From Nitrospira sp. (lineage in GTDB: Bacteria; Nitrospirota; Nitrospiria; Nitrospirales; Nitrospiraceae): a stretch of DNA of 49,716 nucleotides. Below the pieces are notes generated by a model. That model did not search any database and was not told the origin of the DNA. It was given only the letters and a program-made list of their open reading frames with translations. The translations under genes were made by a program, and so were the position numbers. Location: positions 1 to 49,716 of the forward strand of contig VGXC01000025.1 in assembly GCA_016873495.1 (NCBI GenBank), read 5' to 3'. Below, piece by piece: positions 25,744 through 33,720 of the stretch; position 1 is the first letter of the stretch; every line of letters starts with the position of its first letter.

Positions 25744-25772
25744 AAATAACAAGAAACTCGTTTCTCTGTCAA
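25744..25772 (-). promoter_or_regulatory. Predicted promoter of the glyQS operon with inverted repeat in the spacer
   Basis: On the minus strand a perfect TTGACA (25767-25772) and TTATTT (25744-25749) are 17 nt apart. The spacer holds the inverted repeat AGAAAC-tc-GTTTCT (25752-25765), so a protein bound there would block the polymerase. The leader to glyQ would be roughly 90 nt; no T-box-like structure was recognised in it. The rest of the 295-bp gap to the rrf2-like gene (25648-25942) holds only this promoter and the divergent one. Confidence 0.6.
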
Positions 25773-25873
25773 GGTAAGCCATGACTGGTACTGGCGTTGG
25801 TTGGGGCCCCCATGCACATCGGCGATAGTACGGTGCGGGCATGTATTAAGCCTTTGATCGCGGAGGCTCCGTC

Positions 25874-25902
25874 TTGACTCGTCGCGAGGATTCGTCTATT
25901 GT
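25874..25902 (+). promoter_or_regulatory. Predicted promoter of the Rrf2-type regulator gene
   Basis: TTGACT (25874-25879) and TATTGT (25897-25902) are 17 nt apart. Overlapping the start site is a pair ATTGTCC/ATTGACC 13 nt apart, a possible operator for autoregulation, which is common for Rrf2 regulators. GGAG precedes the gene's ATG. Confidence 0.5.
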
Positions 25903-25942
25903 CCAACATAATTGACCGAATCACTTTAGTTTAGGAGCTGCG

Positions 25943-26386
25943 ATGAAGTTTTCCAAGAAAGGCGAGTATGCCCTGAGGGCCTTACTGGAATTGACGGCTC
26001 AACGGGACGCCACCCTCCTGCAGCGCCATGAGATTGCTGAACGGCAAAATATCCCCATTGAGTTCTTAGAGCAGATCTTGCTGACACTTAAAAACGCGGG
26101 CCTATTGACCAGTAAGCGTGGCGTCAATGGTGGATACAGTCTGCTGAAGGCTCCCGAAGAGATCACGCTCGGTCAGGTAATCCGACTATTGGATGGTCCG
26201 TTGGCTCCGATCGCCTGCGTCAGCAAGACCGCCTACCAGAAGTGCCAGGACTGTCCTTATGCGGAAACGGACAGTTGTCCGATTCAACAGGTCATGCTGG
26301 ATATTCGTAACGCCATTGCGGAAATTCTCGATAACTACACGCTGCGCGACTTTGCCTCGGGGCGCCGCAAGGCAGCGCAATCCTGA
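25943..26386 (+). CDS. Rrf2-family transcriptional regulator
   Basis: The protein has the Rrf2 winged-helix N-terminus (K-F-S-K-K-G-E-Y-A-L-R-A-L-L-E-L, I-A-E-R-Q-N-I-P, F-L-E-Q-I-L-L-T-L-K-N-A-G-L-L, and the wing R-G-V-N-G-G-Y). Cys residues 92, 101, 104 and 112 lie in the region where IscR, NsrR and RsrR hold an iron-sulfur cluster, though their spacing is not that of a standard IscR. It probably senses redox state, sulfur status or NO. The gene for a TauE/SafE permease follows after 47 bp, so that permease is the likely target. The 147-residue length is normal. Confidence 0.92.
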   Translation: MKFSKKGEYALRALLELTAQRDATLLQRHEIAERQNIPIEFLEQILLTLKNAGLLTSKRGVNGGYSLLKAPEEITLGQVIRLLDGPLAPIACVSKTAYQKCQDCPYAETDSCPIQQVMLDIRNAIAEILDNYTLRDFASGRRKAAQS

Positions 26387-26433
26387 GCCTCGCCTGTTCT
26401 GGCGACATCTCATCGTAACGATAGAGGATAGGC

Positions 26434-27279
26434 ATGGATCACATCGTTCTCATTTCGATTACGTTCCTGGCCGCGATCGTCAATGGGGGGCTTGGGTATG
26501 GGTTCTCCTCCATCACCGTCCCCGTGGCCTTGCTCTTTTATGTGAACAAAATTCTGAACCCGGCATTAGTCCTGGTGGAGCTGGTCATCAACGGCTATGT
26601 CCTGCTGATCAACCGCCACAGCGTGCCCCACATTTGGAAGCGCGTGATGCCCATGCTCTTCGGCTTGCTCATCGGCATCGGGGTTGGCGCCTACGTGCTG
26701 TCGCTGGTCCAGCCTAGTTGGGTTAAGTTCATCACGTATTTCATGCTGCTGCCGCTGATCCTTTTTCAAGCGGCCGGAGTCCGGAGACCTATCCAGGCCG
26801 AAAATGCCATCGCGGTGCCGTTTGGAACGGGGATCGGGTTGCTCTATTCCGTGACCACCATTTCCGGTCCACCGCTGGCGCTGCTCTTCAATAATCAGGG
26901 ATACGCAAAACAGGATTTCCGCGCGGCGCTTGCCGTTATCCGCACGGCGGAGTCCAGCATGACGGCCGTCGCATATTACTTCATCGGGCTGTACAGCATG
27001 GGCAGCCTGGAGATTATTCCGTACATCGTGCCAAGCGTGCTCGTCGGTATTCCCATCGGGACGTATCTCATTCGCTGGATGGACCCGGAAACCTTCCGAC
27101 GGCTGTGCATGAGCTTTGACGCGGTCGTGGTCGGGTTCGGATTGTCGCGGGTGCTGGTGGAACTGAAGCTCGCGATGCCGGCGGTCGCCCATAGCCTCCT
27201 GGCCTTTGTGGTGGCGATCAATGCGTATTTGCTTATTCGGTTCTTCCGGGAGAGGGCTCCGCATTCAAGTTCGCCATGA
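26434..27279 (+). CDS. TauE/SafE-family anion permease
   Basis: This 281-residue inner-membrane protein has about eight hydrophobic segments in two similar halves, as in the TauE/SafE (DUF81) family that exports sulfite or organosulfur anions. The first half has A-A-I-V-N-G-G-L-G-Y-G-F-S-S, the second S-V-T-T-I-S-G-P-P-L-A-L-L-F-N-N-Q-G, the family's paired Gly/Pro-rich motifs. It follows the Rrf2-type regulator by 47 bp on the same strand and probably shares its promoter. The substrate is not certain; a sulfur oxyanion is the best guess. Confidence 0.88.
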   Translation: MDHIVLISITFLAAIVNGGLGYGFSSITVPVALLFYVNKILNPALVLVELVINGYVLLINRHSVPHIWKRVMPMLFGLLIGIGVGAYVLSLVQPSWVKFITYFMLLPLILFQAAGVRRPIQAENAIAVPFGTGIGLLYSVTTISGPPLALLFNNQGYAKQDFRAALAVIRTAESSMTAVAYYFIGLYSMGSLEIIPYIVPSVLVGIPIGTYLIRWMDPETFRRLCMSFDAVVVGFGLSRVLVELKLAMPAVAHSLLAFVVAINAYLLIRFFRERAPHSSSP

Positions 27280-27400
27280 ACGGTTCTTACTCCCGGTCTC
27301 GAAGAATTTCCTTAAGCCGGTGCGCTCGGATGCCGATACGATGTGATAGGGCTTGTGTGTCGTAAGCGGGACTGCAAGGAAATCCATAGAATTTGCGCAA

Positions 27401-27429
27401 TTGACTGGGGGGCGGCACTTTGTTACAAG
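27401..27429 (+). promoter_or_regulatory. Predicted promoter of tkt
   Basis: TTGACT (27401-27406) and TACAAG (27424-27429) are 17 nt apart. The leader is about 32 nt and carries GGAGAG before the ATG at 27468. The same unusual -10 TACAAG with 17-nt spacing occurs before the MFS gene at 44726. Confidence 0.55.
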
Positions 27430-27467
27430 TGGCCTGCCACTGATCTCTAGGGAAGGAGAGTCTACAC

Positions 27468-29327
27468 ATGGCTACCACGATGCCGGAAACTCTTGTCGCC
27501 GCGATCTCGAATAAAGCGGCCCACTTGCGAATCGAAAGCGTCCGCGCGACGTCCGAAGCAGGGAGCGGCCATCCCTCCAGTTGTTGTTCCGCCGCCGACA
27601 TCGTCGCCACCCTCTTCTTCTCCGTGATGCGGTACGATCCAAAGCAGCCGCGACAGTTGAGCAACGACCGTTTCGTGCTTTCCAAGGGCCATGCGGCTCC
27701 CCTCCTCTACGCGGCCTGGGCCGAGGCCGGTCTTGTCAACAAACAAGACCTCTTGAAGCTCCGCACGTTGACCAGTGATCTGGAAGGACACCCGACGCCG
27801 CGCCTCCCCTTTGTGGACGTTGCGACCGGCTCGCTAGGTCAGGGGCTGTCGGCCGGGATCGGCATGGCCTTGAGCGCCAAACGGCTCGATCGCTCCGGCG
27901 CGCGTATCTATGTCCTCATGGGCGACGGGGAATCGGTCGAGGGGTCGGTCTGGGAATCGGCCGAATTGGGCCGGCAGTTCGGATTGGACAATCTCTGCGC
28001 GATCGTAGATGTCAATCGGCTGGGCCAGAGCGATCCCACCATGCTGCAGCACGACATGGACGCCTATCGGGCTCGATGGACCGGATTCGGCTGGCATGCC
28101 ATCGTGGTGGATGGCCATGACATCCCCGCCCTGCTGACCGCTTTCGACGAGGCGGCTCGGACGACCGGCAAGCCCACGGTGCTCCTGGCCAAGACGTTCA
28201 AAGGCAAAGGCATCTCCTTTGTCGAAGACAAGATGGATTGGCACGGCAAGGCGCTGAAGAAGGGCGAGGAAAGCCAAAAGGCCATCGACGATCTGACGAA
28301 ACAACTCAAGCCCGGCGTCCCTGAGTCGGCCATCAAGAAGCCTGCGGCCTCTGTGAATGGGAGCAAACCAGCCAAAGCCATGGCGCCGCCCAGTTACAAG
28401 CCGACCGACTCTGTGGCCACCCGTGAGGCGTTCGGGGCAGCCCTGGCGGCACTCGGCGAAGCCAATCCGCTGGTGGTCGGCCTGGATGCGGATGTGAAGA
28501 ACTCGACCTACACGGACAAGTTCGGCAAGCAGTTTCCTGACCGGTTTTTCGAGAACTTCATCGCGGAGCAGAACATGGTGGGGGCCGCCATGGGCCTGGC
28601 CGCGTGCGGCAAGATTCCCTTTTCGGCCACCTTCGCCTGTTTTTTTACCAGGGCCTACGACTTTATCCGTGTGGCCGCCATCAGCCATTCCAACATTAAA
28701 CTGGTTGGGACCCATGCAGGGGTCAGCATCGGCGAGGACGGTCCCTCGCAAATGGGCCTCGAGGACATCGCCATGATGGCAGCGCAGCCGGGTGTCGTCG
28801 TGCTCTACCCGTCCGACGCTGTTTGCACCTACCGGATGATCGAGGCCGCCGCCGTCCACCAAGGACCGGTCTACATTCGGACCGGCCGGCCCAAAGCGCC
28901 GATCCTCTATGGCAATGACGAGGTCTTTGCGATCGGAGGTTCCAAGGTCTTGCGGCAGAGCCAGTCCGATAAGCTTACCATCGTGGCGGCCGGTGTCACG
29001 CTCTTTGAGGCCCTGAAGGCGCACGACCTGCTCAAAGCCGCCGGCATCGCGGTGCGGGTGGTGGACCTCTACAGCATCGCCCCGATCGACCGGACGACCT
29101 TGCTCAATTGCGCGAAGGCGACGCAGAACCGCATGCTCACGGTGGAAGACCATTACCTGCACGGTGGCTTGGGTGATGCGGTGCTCGGGGCGGTCGGAAG
29201 CGAGGGCGTGCACGTGCGCAAGCTGGCGGTCCTGCAAATCCCCCACAGCGGCAAGCCGGACGAGCTGATCGATCACTTCGGCATCGGGGCGCGCTCGATC
29301 GTCGAGACCGCCAAGCAGATGCTCTGA
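27468..29327 (+). CDS. tkt: Transketolase, single chain
   Basis: Transketolase moves two-carbon ketol units between sugar phosphates with thiamine diphosphate, in the pentose phosphate and carbon-fixation routes. The N-terminal ThDP domain has E-A-G-S-G-H-P-S-S, the metal-binding G-D-G-E-S-V-E-G-S-V-W-E and V-D-V-N-R-L. An Ala/Lys/Pro-rich linker (about 285-315) leads to the Pyr domain with the catalytic Glu in E-Q-N-M-V-G-A-A-M-G-L-A. A C-terminal domain begins near residue 480. The 619 residues match the shorter animal-like transketolase class. It has its own promoter; the regulator gene follows 120 bp later. Confidence 0.96.
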   Translation: MATTMPETLVAAISNKAAHLRIESVRATSEAGSGHPSSCCSAADIVATLFFSVMRYDPKQPRQLSNDRFVLSKGHAAPLLYAAWAEAGLVNKQDLLKLRTLTSDLEGHPTPRLPFVDVATGSLGQGLSAGIGMALSAKRLDRSGARIYVLMGDGESVEGSVWESAELGRQFGLDNLCAIVDVNRLGQSDPTMLQHDMDAYRARWTGFGWHAIVVDGHDIPALLTAFDEAARTTGKPTVLLAKTFKGKGISFVEDKMDWHGKALKKGEESQKAIDDLTKQLKPGVPESAIKKPAASVNGSKPAKAMAPPSYKPTDSVATREAFGAALAALGEANPLVVGLDADVKNSTYTDKFGKQFPDRFFENFIAEQNMVGAAMGLAACGKIPFSATFACFFTRAYDFIRVAAISHSNIKLVGTHAGVSIGEDGPSQMGLEDIAMMAAQPGVVVLYPSDAVCTYRMIEAAAVHQGPVYIRTGRPKAPILYGNDEVFAIGGSKVLRQSQSDKLTIVAAGVTLFEALKAHDLLKAAGIAVRVVDLYSIAPIDRTTLLNCAKATQNRMLTVEDHYLHGGLGDAVLGAVGSEGVHVRKLAVLQIPHSGKPDELIDHFGIGARSIVETAKQML

Positions 29328-29358
29328 CAGGATGTCGGAAAAGACGGCGGGATGGCTG

Positions 29359-29370
29359 TGGTATGATACC
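29359..29370 (+). promoter_or_regulatory. Extended -10 box inside a palindrome before the Crp/Fnr gene
   Basis: TG-g-TATGAT (29359-29367) is an extended -10 element without a recognisable -35 box. It overlaps the perfect 5-1-5 palindrome GGTAT-g-ATACC (29360-29370). A dimeric regulator bound there would cover the promoter, so autoregulation by the downstream Crp/Fnr protein is possible. Confidence 0.45.
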
Positions 29371-29447
29371 CCTGTGCCTCCACCGGGCGCGCTCAGTCGA
29401 TGTTCGGTGAGCGGCCTTGTTGACCATCCTGGAAGATCGCTGGGGCC

Positions 29448-30173
29448 ATGGGCGTCGCCGACCCTCTCCATAAGAAAATTCCGCTGCTCAACGTCCTGAC
29501 AGTCCAAGACCGCCGGAGTCTCGCCGGTCAGATCGTCGAATCCTGCTACAGTAAGGACCAGTTCATCTTCCGGGAGGGAGATCCGGCGGAATATTTCCAC
29601 ATCCTCAAAGAGGGCAGCGTCAAGTGCGTCAAGACCGCGCCGGACGGGAAAGAGGTGACGCTCAAGGTGCTGCTGCCGGGCGATCTCTTCTGTTGCGAGG
29701 CGGCGGTGTTCGACGGAGCCCCCCACCCAGGCTGTGCCCAGCCGATGGGCGATGTGCGTGTCCTCCGATTGAGCAAGAAAGCCTACTTCGACGTACTCCG
29801 CCGGAATCCCGACGCCGCCATTGAAGTCATCCGGTACCTCGGCCAACGTCTGAACGAGGCCCAGGAAAACGCCAAAGTGCTGGCGTTGGACCGGGCCGAG
29901 CAGCGTTTGGCCGCACTGCTGGTAAGCCTGGCCGCCAGGACCGGGATGAAGGATACGAACGGGATCCGCCTGACCGTCCGGTTAACCAGGCAAGACTTAG
30001 CCAACATGGTGGGCATTACGGTGGAGACGGCAATTCGCATTATGGGGCGGTTTAAGCGTGCCCGCGTGGTTTCCGGGACGGCCAAGCAAATTATCATCCG
30101 CGACCTCGCAAAACTGAAGTTTCTCGCTTCCGAACAGCCGGATGCAGCGCCTGCCTCCTCTCGGCCCCATTAA
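29448..30173 (+). CDS. Crp/Fnr-family transcriptional regulator
   Basis: The N-terminal cyclic-nucleotide-binding fold (about 15-135) has F-R-E-G-D-P-A-E-Y-F-H-I-L-K-E-G, L-P-G-D-L-F and a dimer helix after it. The C-terminal helix-turn-helix (about 180-230) has L-T-R-Q-D-L-A-N-M-V-G-I-T-V-E-T-A-I-R. Cys residues lie at 26, 62, 82 and 83, but not in the N-terminal Fnr cluster pattern, so an iron-sulfur cluster is not assured. The ligand is unknown. The gene lies 109 bp before nirK on the same strand, and Crp/Fnr relatives often control nirK, so nirK is the likely target. The start has only a weak binding site. Confidence 0.9.
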   Translation: MGVADPLHKKIPLLNVLTVQDRRSLAGQIVESCYSKDQFIFREGDPAEYFHILKEGSVKCVKTAPDGKEVTLKVLLPGDLFCCEAAVFDGAPHPGCAQPMGDVRVLRLSKKAYFDVLRRNPDAAIEVIRYLGQRLNEAQENAKVLALDRAEQRLAALLVSLAARTGMKDTNGIRLTVRLTRQDLANMVGITVETAIRIMGRFKRARVVSGTAKQIIIRDLAKLKFLASEQPDAAPASSRPH

Positions 30174-30177
30174 TTTT

Positions 30178-30202
30178 CAAAATATGATATATGCCATGTT
30201 TG
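30178..30202. promoter_or_regulatory. Inverted repeat upstream of nirK, possible regulator site
   Basis: CAAAATATG (30178-30186) and CATGTTTG (30195-30202) form an imperfect inverted repeat in the 109-bp gap between the Crp/Fnr gene and nirK. A TATGAT box (30183-30188) overlaps it with no -35 box. It does not match the standard TTGAT-N4-ATCAA Fnr site. A short GC hairpin follows (CGCGG/CCGCG, around 30203-30217). Confidence 0.35.
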
Positions 30203-30282
30203 CGCGGCGGCTCCGCGGGCTATCCTGCAAGCCATAGTACGTCATGCGCACGTGTCTCATCGATCTATTGAGGAGGTAGCGG

Positions 30283-31230
30283 ATGAAGCGAATGAGTTCA
30301 GCTCTTGGCGTCATGCTGGTGATGGGGGGCCTGCTTGCCGCGGCCCAGCCGGCTGCGGCCAAGACCCACGAAGTGAATATGACGGCGAAGGAAACCGCGG
30401 TCGTCGTCGAAGGCTCGGGCACGACTTACAAGGCCTGGACGTTCAACGGCCAGTTCCCCGGTCCGGTCGTGCGGGTTACCGAGGGGGACACGATTAAGTT
30501 TACGTTAGAGAACCCCAAGACCAACACCTACCCGCATGCGATGGATTTCCACGCGGCGGAAATCGACTTTTTGCAGAACTATAGGGCGATTAATCCGGGC
30601 GAAACGATCAGCTATACCTTCGTGGCCAAGAAACCTGGCATCTTCTTTTACCACTGCGGCGCCCCGCCGATGATCCAGCACGTGGCCCGCGGCATGTTCG
30701 GCGCCGTGATCGTGGACCCGAAGAATGCCGCGGCCTGGCCGAAGGCGGATCGCGAGTATGTGTTGATTCAGTCGGAATTCTTCAAGAACCCGGACGACGT
30801 GCAGGCGATGTTCGACCGGAAGTTCGACAACGTGATCTTTAACGGCGGGATCTTCAAGTACCATCCCTTCGTGACCGGAGGCGGGAAGCTGGATGCGAAG
30901 CCGGGGGAGCGGGTCCGTATCTATTTCGTCAACGCGGGGCCGAACGAGTTTTCAGCCTTCCACCCGATCGGCGAGATTTGGGACAACGTCTACGAGAGCG
31001 GGAACCCCGGCAACAGGCTGAACGGTGTCCAGACCTACGTAGTGGGACCGGGCAGCGCCGCGACCTTCGACGTGGTGGCGGAATCGGCCGGGGCCTACCC
31101 GCTGGTGACGCACAGCCTGACCGGCGCCCTTCGCGGGGCGATTGCGGTCCTGTTGGTGGGACCGGACGCGAAGCCGGCGCCGCTCATGCCCATGACGCCC
31201 TGGGAGATCGCGCCGAAGCCGGCTCAGTAA
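30283..31230 (+). CDS. nirK: Copper-containing nitrite reductase
   Basis: NirK reduces nitrite to nitric oxide in the periplasm. A signal peptide (residues 1-26, ending A-A-A) is followed by two cupredoxin domains. Type 1 copper ligands are H85, C125, H133 and M138 (in P-H-A-M-D-F-H, Y-H-C-G-A-P-P and H-V-A-R-G-M). Type 2 ligands are H90, H124 and, from domain two, H277 (V-T-H-S). The catalytic pair Asp and His of known NirKs corresponds to D88 and H227 (A-F-H-P-I-G). At 315 residues it is a short two-domain form without extra fused domains. AGGAGG precedes the ATG. A rho-independent terminator follows the stop. Confidence 0.92.
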   Translation: MKRMSSALGVMLVMGGLLAAAQPAAAKTHEVNMTAKETAVVVEGSGTTYKAWTFNGQFPGPVVRVTEGDTIKFTLENPKTNTYPHAMDFHAAEIDFLQNYRAINPGETISYTFVAKKPGIFFYHCGAPPMIQHVARGMFGAVIVDPKNAAAWPKADREYVLIQSEFFKNPDDVQAMFDRKFDNVIFNGGIFKYHPFVTGGGKLDAKPGERVRIYFVNAGPNEFSAFHPIGEIWDNVYESGNPGNRLNGVQTYVVGPGSAATFDVVAESAGAYPLVTHSLTGALRGAIAVLLVGPDAKPAPLMPMTPWEIAPKPAQ

Positions 31231-31257
31231 GAGTTCATTCTGCAAACGCGCCGGCGG

Positions 31258-31293
31258 GGTCGATCAATTCCTGATCGACCTCGCTTGTTTTTT
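31258..31293 (+). terminator. Rho-independent terminator of nirK
   Basis: A perfect 9-bp stem GGTCGATCA (31258-31266)/TGATCGACC (31272-31280) with a 5-nt loop is followed by a T-rich tail ending in six T (31288-31293). It lies 28 bp after the nirK stop. The next gene starts only 3 nt after the T-run. Confidence 0.85.
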
Positions 31294-31296
31294 GCA

Positions 31297-31929
31297 ATGC
31301 CGCAGTATCGACAGAGCAAATCCCTGTTCCAAAGAGTCGGCTGGTTGGGCCTTCTGCTGTTCGTGCCCTGGCTATGGAGCCCGGCCCACGCGAGCGCGCA
31401 GGAATCCGTTCTGGCCGTATTCCCCATGCGCCCGTTTAATTTTGATGTGGCGCTGCGACAACAGAACTTCGCGCCGAATGACCGAGAGGTGACTATTCAA
31501 GCCGGACTCACGGCGTTGCGCTACGGTAATTTGGAAGTGCGAGCGAGCTATCAATACTTTAGCGTCCATGCGCAAGACTTCAAGACCGATCAGCATTCGG
31601 TCTTTCTGAATCCTCGCTGGAACAATTTTATCGATATCCTGGACTTCCCGAAAAGCATGCCGATCAACCGGATCATTCGGCATGCGTTGTTCGGTCCGCT
31701 GGAGGATCGTGCGGTCCCTTACGTGGGCCTTCTCGCCGGTGCGGTGATGCCGGGGCCGGGCAACGACGGGCCCGGGCATTTGTACGGGGGCCAGTTAGGC
31801 GTACGGTTTCCGGTTGCGCAGGGGCTTTCGCTTGATATAGGGCTCCAGTACTCTCGTTATGGAGTCGAATTTCAGGGACAGGGGCATGAAGCGCAGCAAT
31901 GGGTTTTTCTGACAGGCATAAGATTTTGA
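31297..31929 (+). CDS. Probable outer-membrane beta-barrel protein
   Basis: From the ATG at 31297 a signal peptide of about 33 residues (L-G-L-L-L-F-V-P-W-L-W, then A-H-A-S-A) is followed by alternating strands rich in Tyr, Phe and Gly (V-R-A-S-Y-Q-Y-F-S-V, Y-V-G-L-L-A-G, Y-G-G-Q-L-G-V-R-F, L-D-I-G-L-Q-Y-S-R-Y-G) and a terminal Phe (L-T-G-I-R-F), the hallmark of an outer-membrane barrel. It resembles small acyloxyacyl-hydrolase or OmpW-like barrels, but the active site of PagL was not found. No ribosome binding site is visible, and the start lies directly after the nirK terminator. A TTG at 31285 is an alternative start. Confidence 0.7.
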   Translation: MPQYRQSKSLFQRVGWLGLLLFVPWLWSPAHASAQESVLAVFPMRPFNFDVALRQQNFAPNDREVTIQAGLTALRYGNLEVRASYQYFSVHAQDFKTDQHSVFLNPRWNNFIDILDFPKSMPINRIIRHALFGPLEDRAVPYVGLLAGAVMPGPGNDGPGHLYGGQLGVRFPVAQGLSLDIGLQYSRYGVEFQGQGHEAQQWVFLTGIRF

Positions 31930-32942
31930 CACGCGACATTCCGGCCCGCCTGTGCTGGCTGGCCTTGGGGGTAGCGATCACGGGGTGCGGCCTCATGATC
32001 GATGCAGCTCAGAAGGTCTGGCCGATCGTATCGGAGCAAACTGGTCCGGTCTGTCAACGTGGACGGCTGCAGGTTGGCATGGCCTTCGAGCCGTTTCGGC
32101 CGTTTGTCTTTCCCGCCATTTTCACCGACGAAGGCCTTCGCGTGACAGGGCTGGACGTCGAGCTTGTCCGTGAAATCGCTGCAGATCTATCGACACGCTG
32201 CGGGGGGAAGCCGATTATCCCTGTGATCCATCTCGTCCGATTTCGTGATTTGTTCGTGGAATTGAACGAGGGCAAGCTGGATCTGTTCGTCTCGGCGGTG
32301 GCGGCGAACGTCCCTGCTCCGACCCGTGCGGGCTTGGCCTACTCGACTCCTTATTTCAATGGCGGAGGCCTGGCGGCAATCGTACGACGGCCTGAGATTT
32401 CCGAATTGATACTGGCCCGACTGGATCGCCAGCGCGATCAACCTCCAAGCCAGGAGGAATTTAAGGGGGCGCTTGAAGGATTGACGGTGGCGGTGCAGGA
32501 AGGGCGAGGGGCCCATTATTTTGCCCAGGCCAACCTCGCCATGGCCAAGGTAGTGCTCTGCGACTCCCTGCCGGCAGCCTTTGAATCCGAGGACCCGTCG
32601 ATTGATGTGATTCTTGGCGGACAGCCGATTCTCGACTACACTGTCACGTGGGTGCGCAAGGATTGGCAGCGCATGATGCTTGGAAACCGAAAGCCGCTGC
32701 TTCTTTCACGTGAACAGTATGCCGTAGTGATGGCAGAGGAGAGTTACTGGCTCCGGTGGGCCGTGAACGATCTGTTGTTTCGGTTAAACGAATCGGGACG
32801 ACTGGAGGCCATGCGGCGGCGTTGGTTGGAGGAGAGCTATGCCTACCCCCGCCGGGCAGCCAAAGAGGGGCTTCCGTTCGCGGCAGAGAACATGCCGCAG
32901 CATTACGATCAAGGCCGATGCCGTTGGGCTGAAAGAAAGTGA
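31899..32942 (+). CDS. Family-3 solute-binding lipoprotein without a permease
   Basis: The lipobox A-I-T-G-C lies at about residues 26-30, so the mature protein is lipid-anchored in the periplasm. The bacterial extracellular solute-binding family-3 fold follows: L-Q-V-G-M-A-F-E-P-F-R-P-F, G-L-D-V-E-L-V-R-E-I-A, G-K-L-D-L-F-V-S-A-V, Y-S-T-P-Y-F, and a hinge region with V-A-V-Q-E-G-R-G. It would bind an amino acid or small organic anion, yet no ABC permease genes are nearby. The ATG overlaps the previous gene by 31 bp; a TTG at 31926 would give a 4-bp overlap and a shorter signal. The next gene follows after 28 bp. Confidence 0.82.
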   Translation: MGFSDRHKILTRDIPARLCWLALGVAITGCGLMIDAAQKVWPIVSEQTGPVCQRGRLQVGMAFEPFRPFVFPAIFTDEGLRVTGLDVELVREIAADLSTRCGGKPIIPVIHLVRFRDLFVELNEGKLDLFVSAVAANVPAPTRAGLAYSTPYFNGGGLAAIVRRPEISELILARLDRQRDQPPSQEEFKGALEGLTVAVQEGRGAHYFAQANLAMAKVVLCDSLPAAFESEDPSIDVILGGQPILDYTVTWVRKDWQRMMLGNRKPLLLSREQYAVVMAEESYWLRWAVNDLLFRLNESGRLEAMRRRWLEESYAYPRRAAKEGLPFAAENMPQHYDQGRCRWAERK

Positions 32943-32970
32943 CCGAGGGAAGGCAGGAAAGGAGCCGGTT

Positions 32971-33720
32971 ATGGAAGGTTGCGCGCGGAAAATCGTGCTC
33001 CTGGCTCTCATGATCGTGCTGGTTTTGACGCAGGGGCGCGCAGAGGCTCTATCTCAAAGCGAGGCGGAGGAGACGGCGAGACTGCTAGCCGCGCTCTTAG
33101 ATGCGGGGCGTCTCGTGATTGATCGGAACCAGTTGCTGATCGACGATCAGCGCCGGGGCGACAAGGGATTTACCCCGAATGTATTTGAGAGGCAGTTACA
33201 GGATGAATTCCTGGGCCGCACCGGTATCGACCTTGCCCATTTGCCTGCCGCGCGCGTGCCTCCGCCGGCCAGAGACTTGCTCGCTGCGTTGGTCCAGGCC
33301 AGTAAGGACGTGGTGGGTGATGCGCAATTGGTGATCAACCAACGTGGCATTGGGTACAAGAACTTCATCCCGGCTACCTTTGGGAGCCAGGCTGCCATCA
33401 GGTTTTCATCCAAGTCGCAGGTCCGGCTCAAGCAAACGGCCCTGCAACCTCGCAACGAGAAAAACCAACCGGACCGGTACGAAACGGCCGTTCTCCAACA
33501 ACTTGCCGCCCAATCCATTCAATCCGCACCGCTCAGCGAGATCACCGACGGGGGAAAAACCCTGCGAGTGCTCTCCCCGATCTACTATACGAAAGACTGT
33601 CTCAAGTGCCACGGCGGTCCTGCTGGAGAACTGGATATCTCCGGTTATCCCAAGGAGGGGGCAAAAGAGGGAGACCTGGCCGGCGCCATCAGTGTGTCGG
33701 TCCCTCTGGGCGAGCGATAG
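32971..33720 (+). CDS. Exported DUF3365/Tll0287-like protein with a c-type heme motif
   Basis: AAAGGAG precedes the ATG by about 8 nt. A signal peptide (M-E-G-C-A-R-K then a Leu/Val-rich core, ending E-A-L) sends the protein to the periplasm. The mature part fits the DUF3365 family, a PAS-like heme sensor fold: I-N-Q-R-G-I-G-Y-K-N-F-I-P-A-T-F-G, then Y-Y-T-K-D-C-L-K-C-H-G, which is a CxxCH heme c site, and a final G-A-I-S-V-S-V-P-L. In other bacteria this domain often precedes kinase or chemotaxis domains; here it stands alone. Its stop TAG abuts the convergent cupin stop without any spacer (TAGCTA). Confidence 0.85.
   Translation: MEGCARKIVLLALMIVLVLTQGRAEALSQSEAEETARLLAALLDAGRLVIDRNQLLIDDQRRGDKGFTPNVFERQLQDEFLGRTGIDLAHLPAARVPPPARDLLAALVQASKDVVGDAQLVINQRGIGYKNFIPATFGSQAAIRFSSKSQVRLKQTALQPRNEKNQPDRYETAVLQQLAAQSIQSAPLSEITDGGKTLRVLSPIYYTKDCLKCHGGPAGELDISGYPKEGAKEGDLAGAISVSVPLGER

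Noticed and set aside
27834-29846. 670-codon open frame antisense to tkt and the regulator gene
   Set aside because: It crosses two well-supported genes on the other strand and has no recognisable motif.
30203-30217. Terminator after the Crp/Fnr gene
   Set aside because: A 5-bp GC stem without a T-run; too weak to call.
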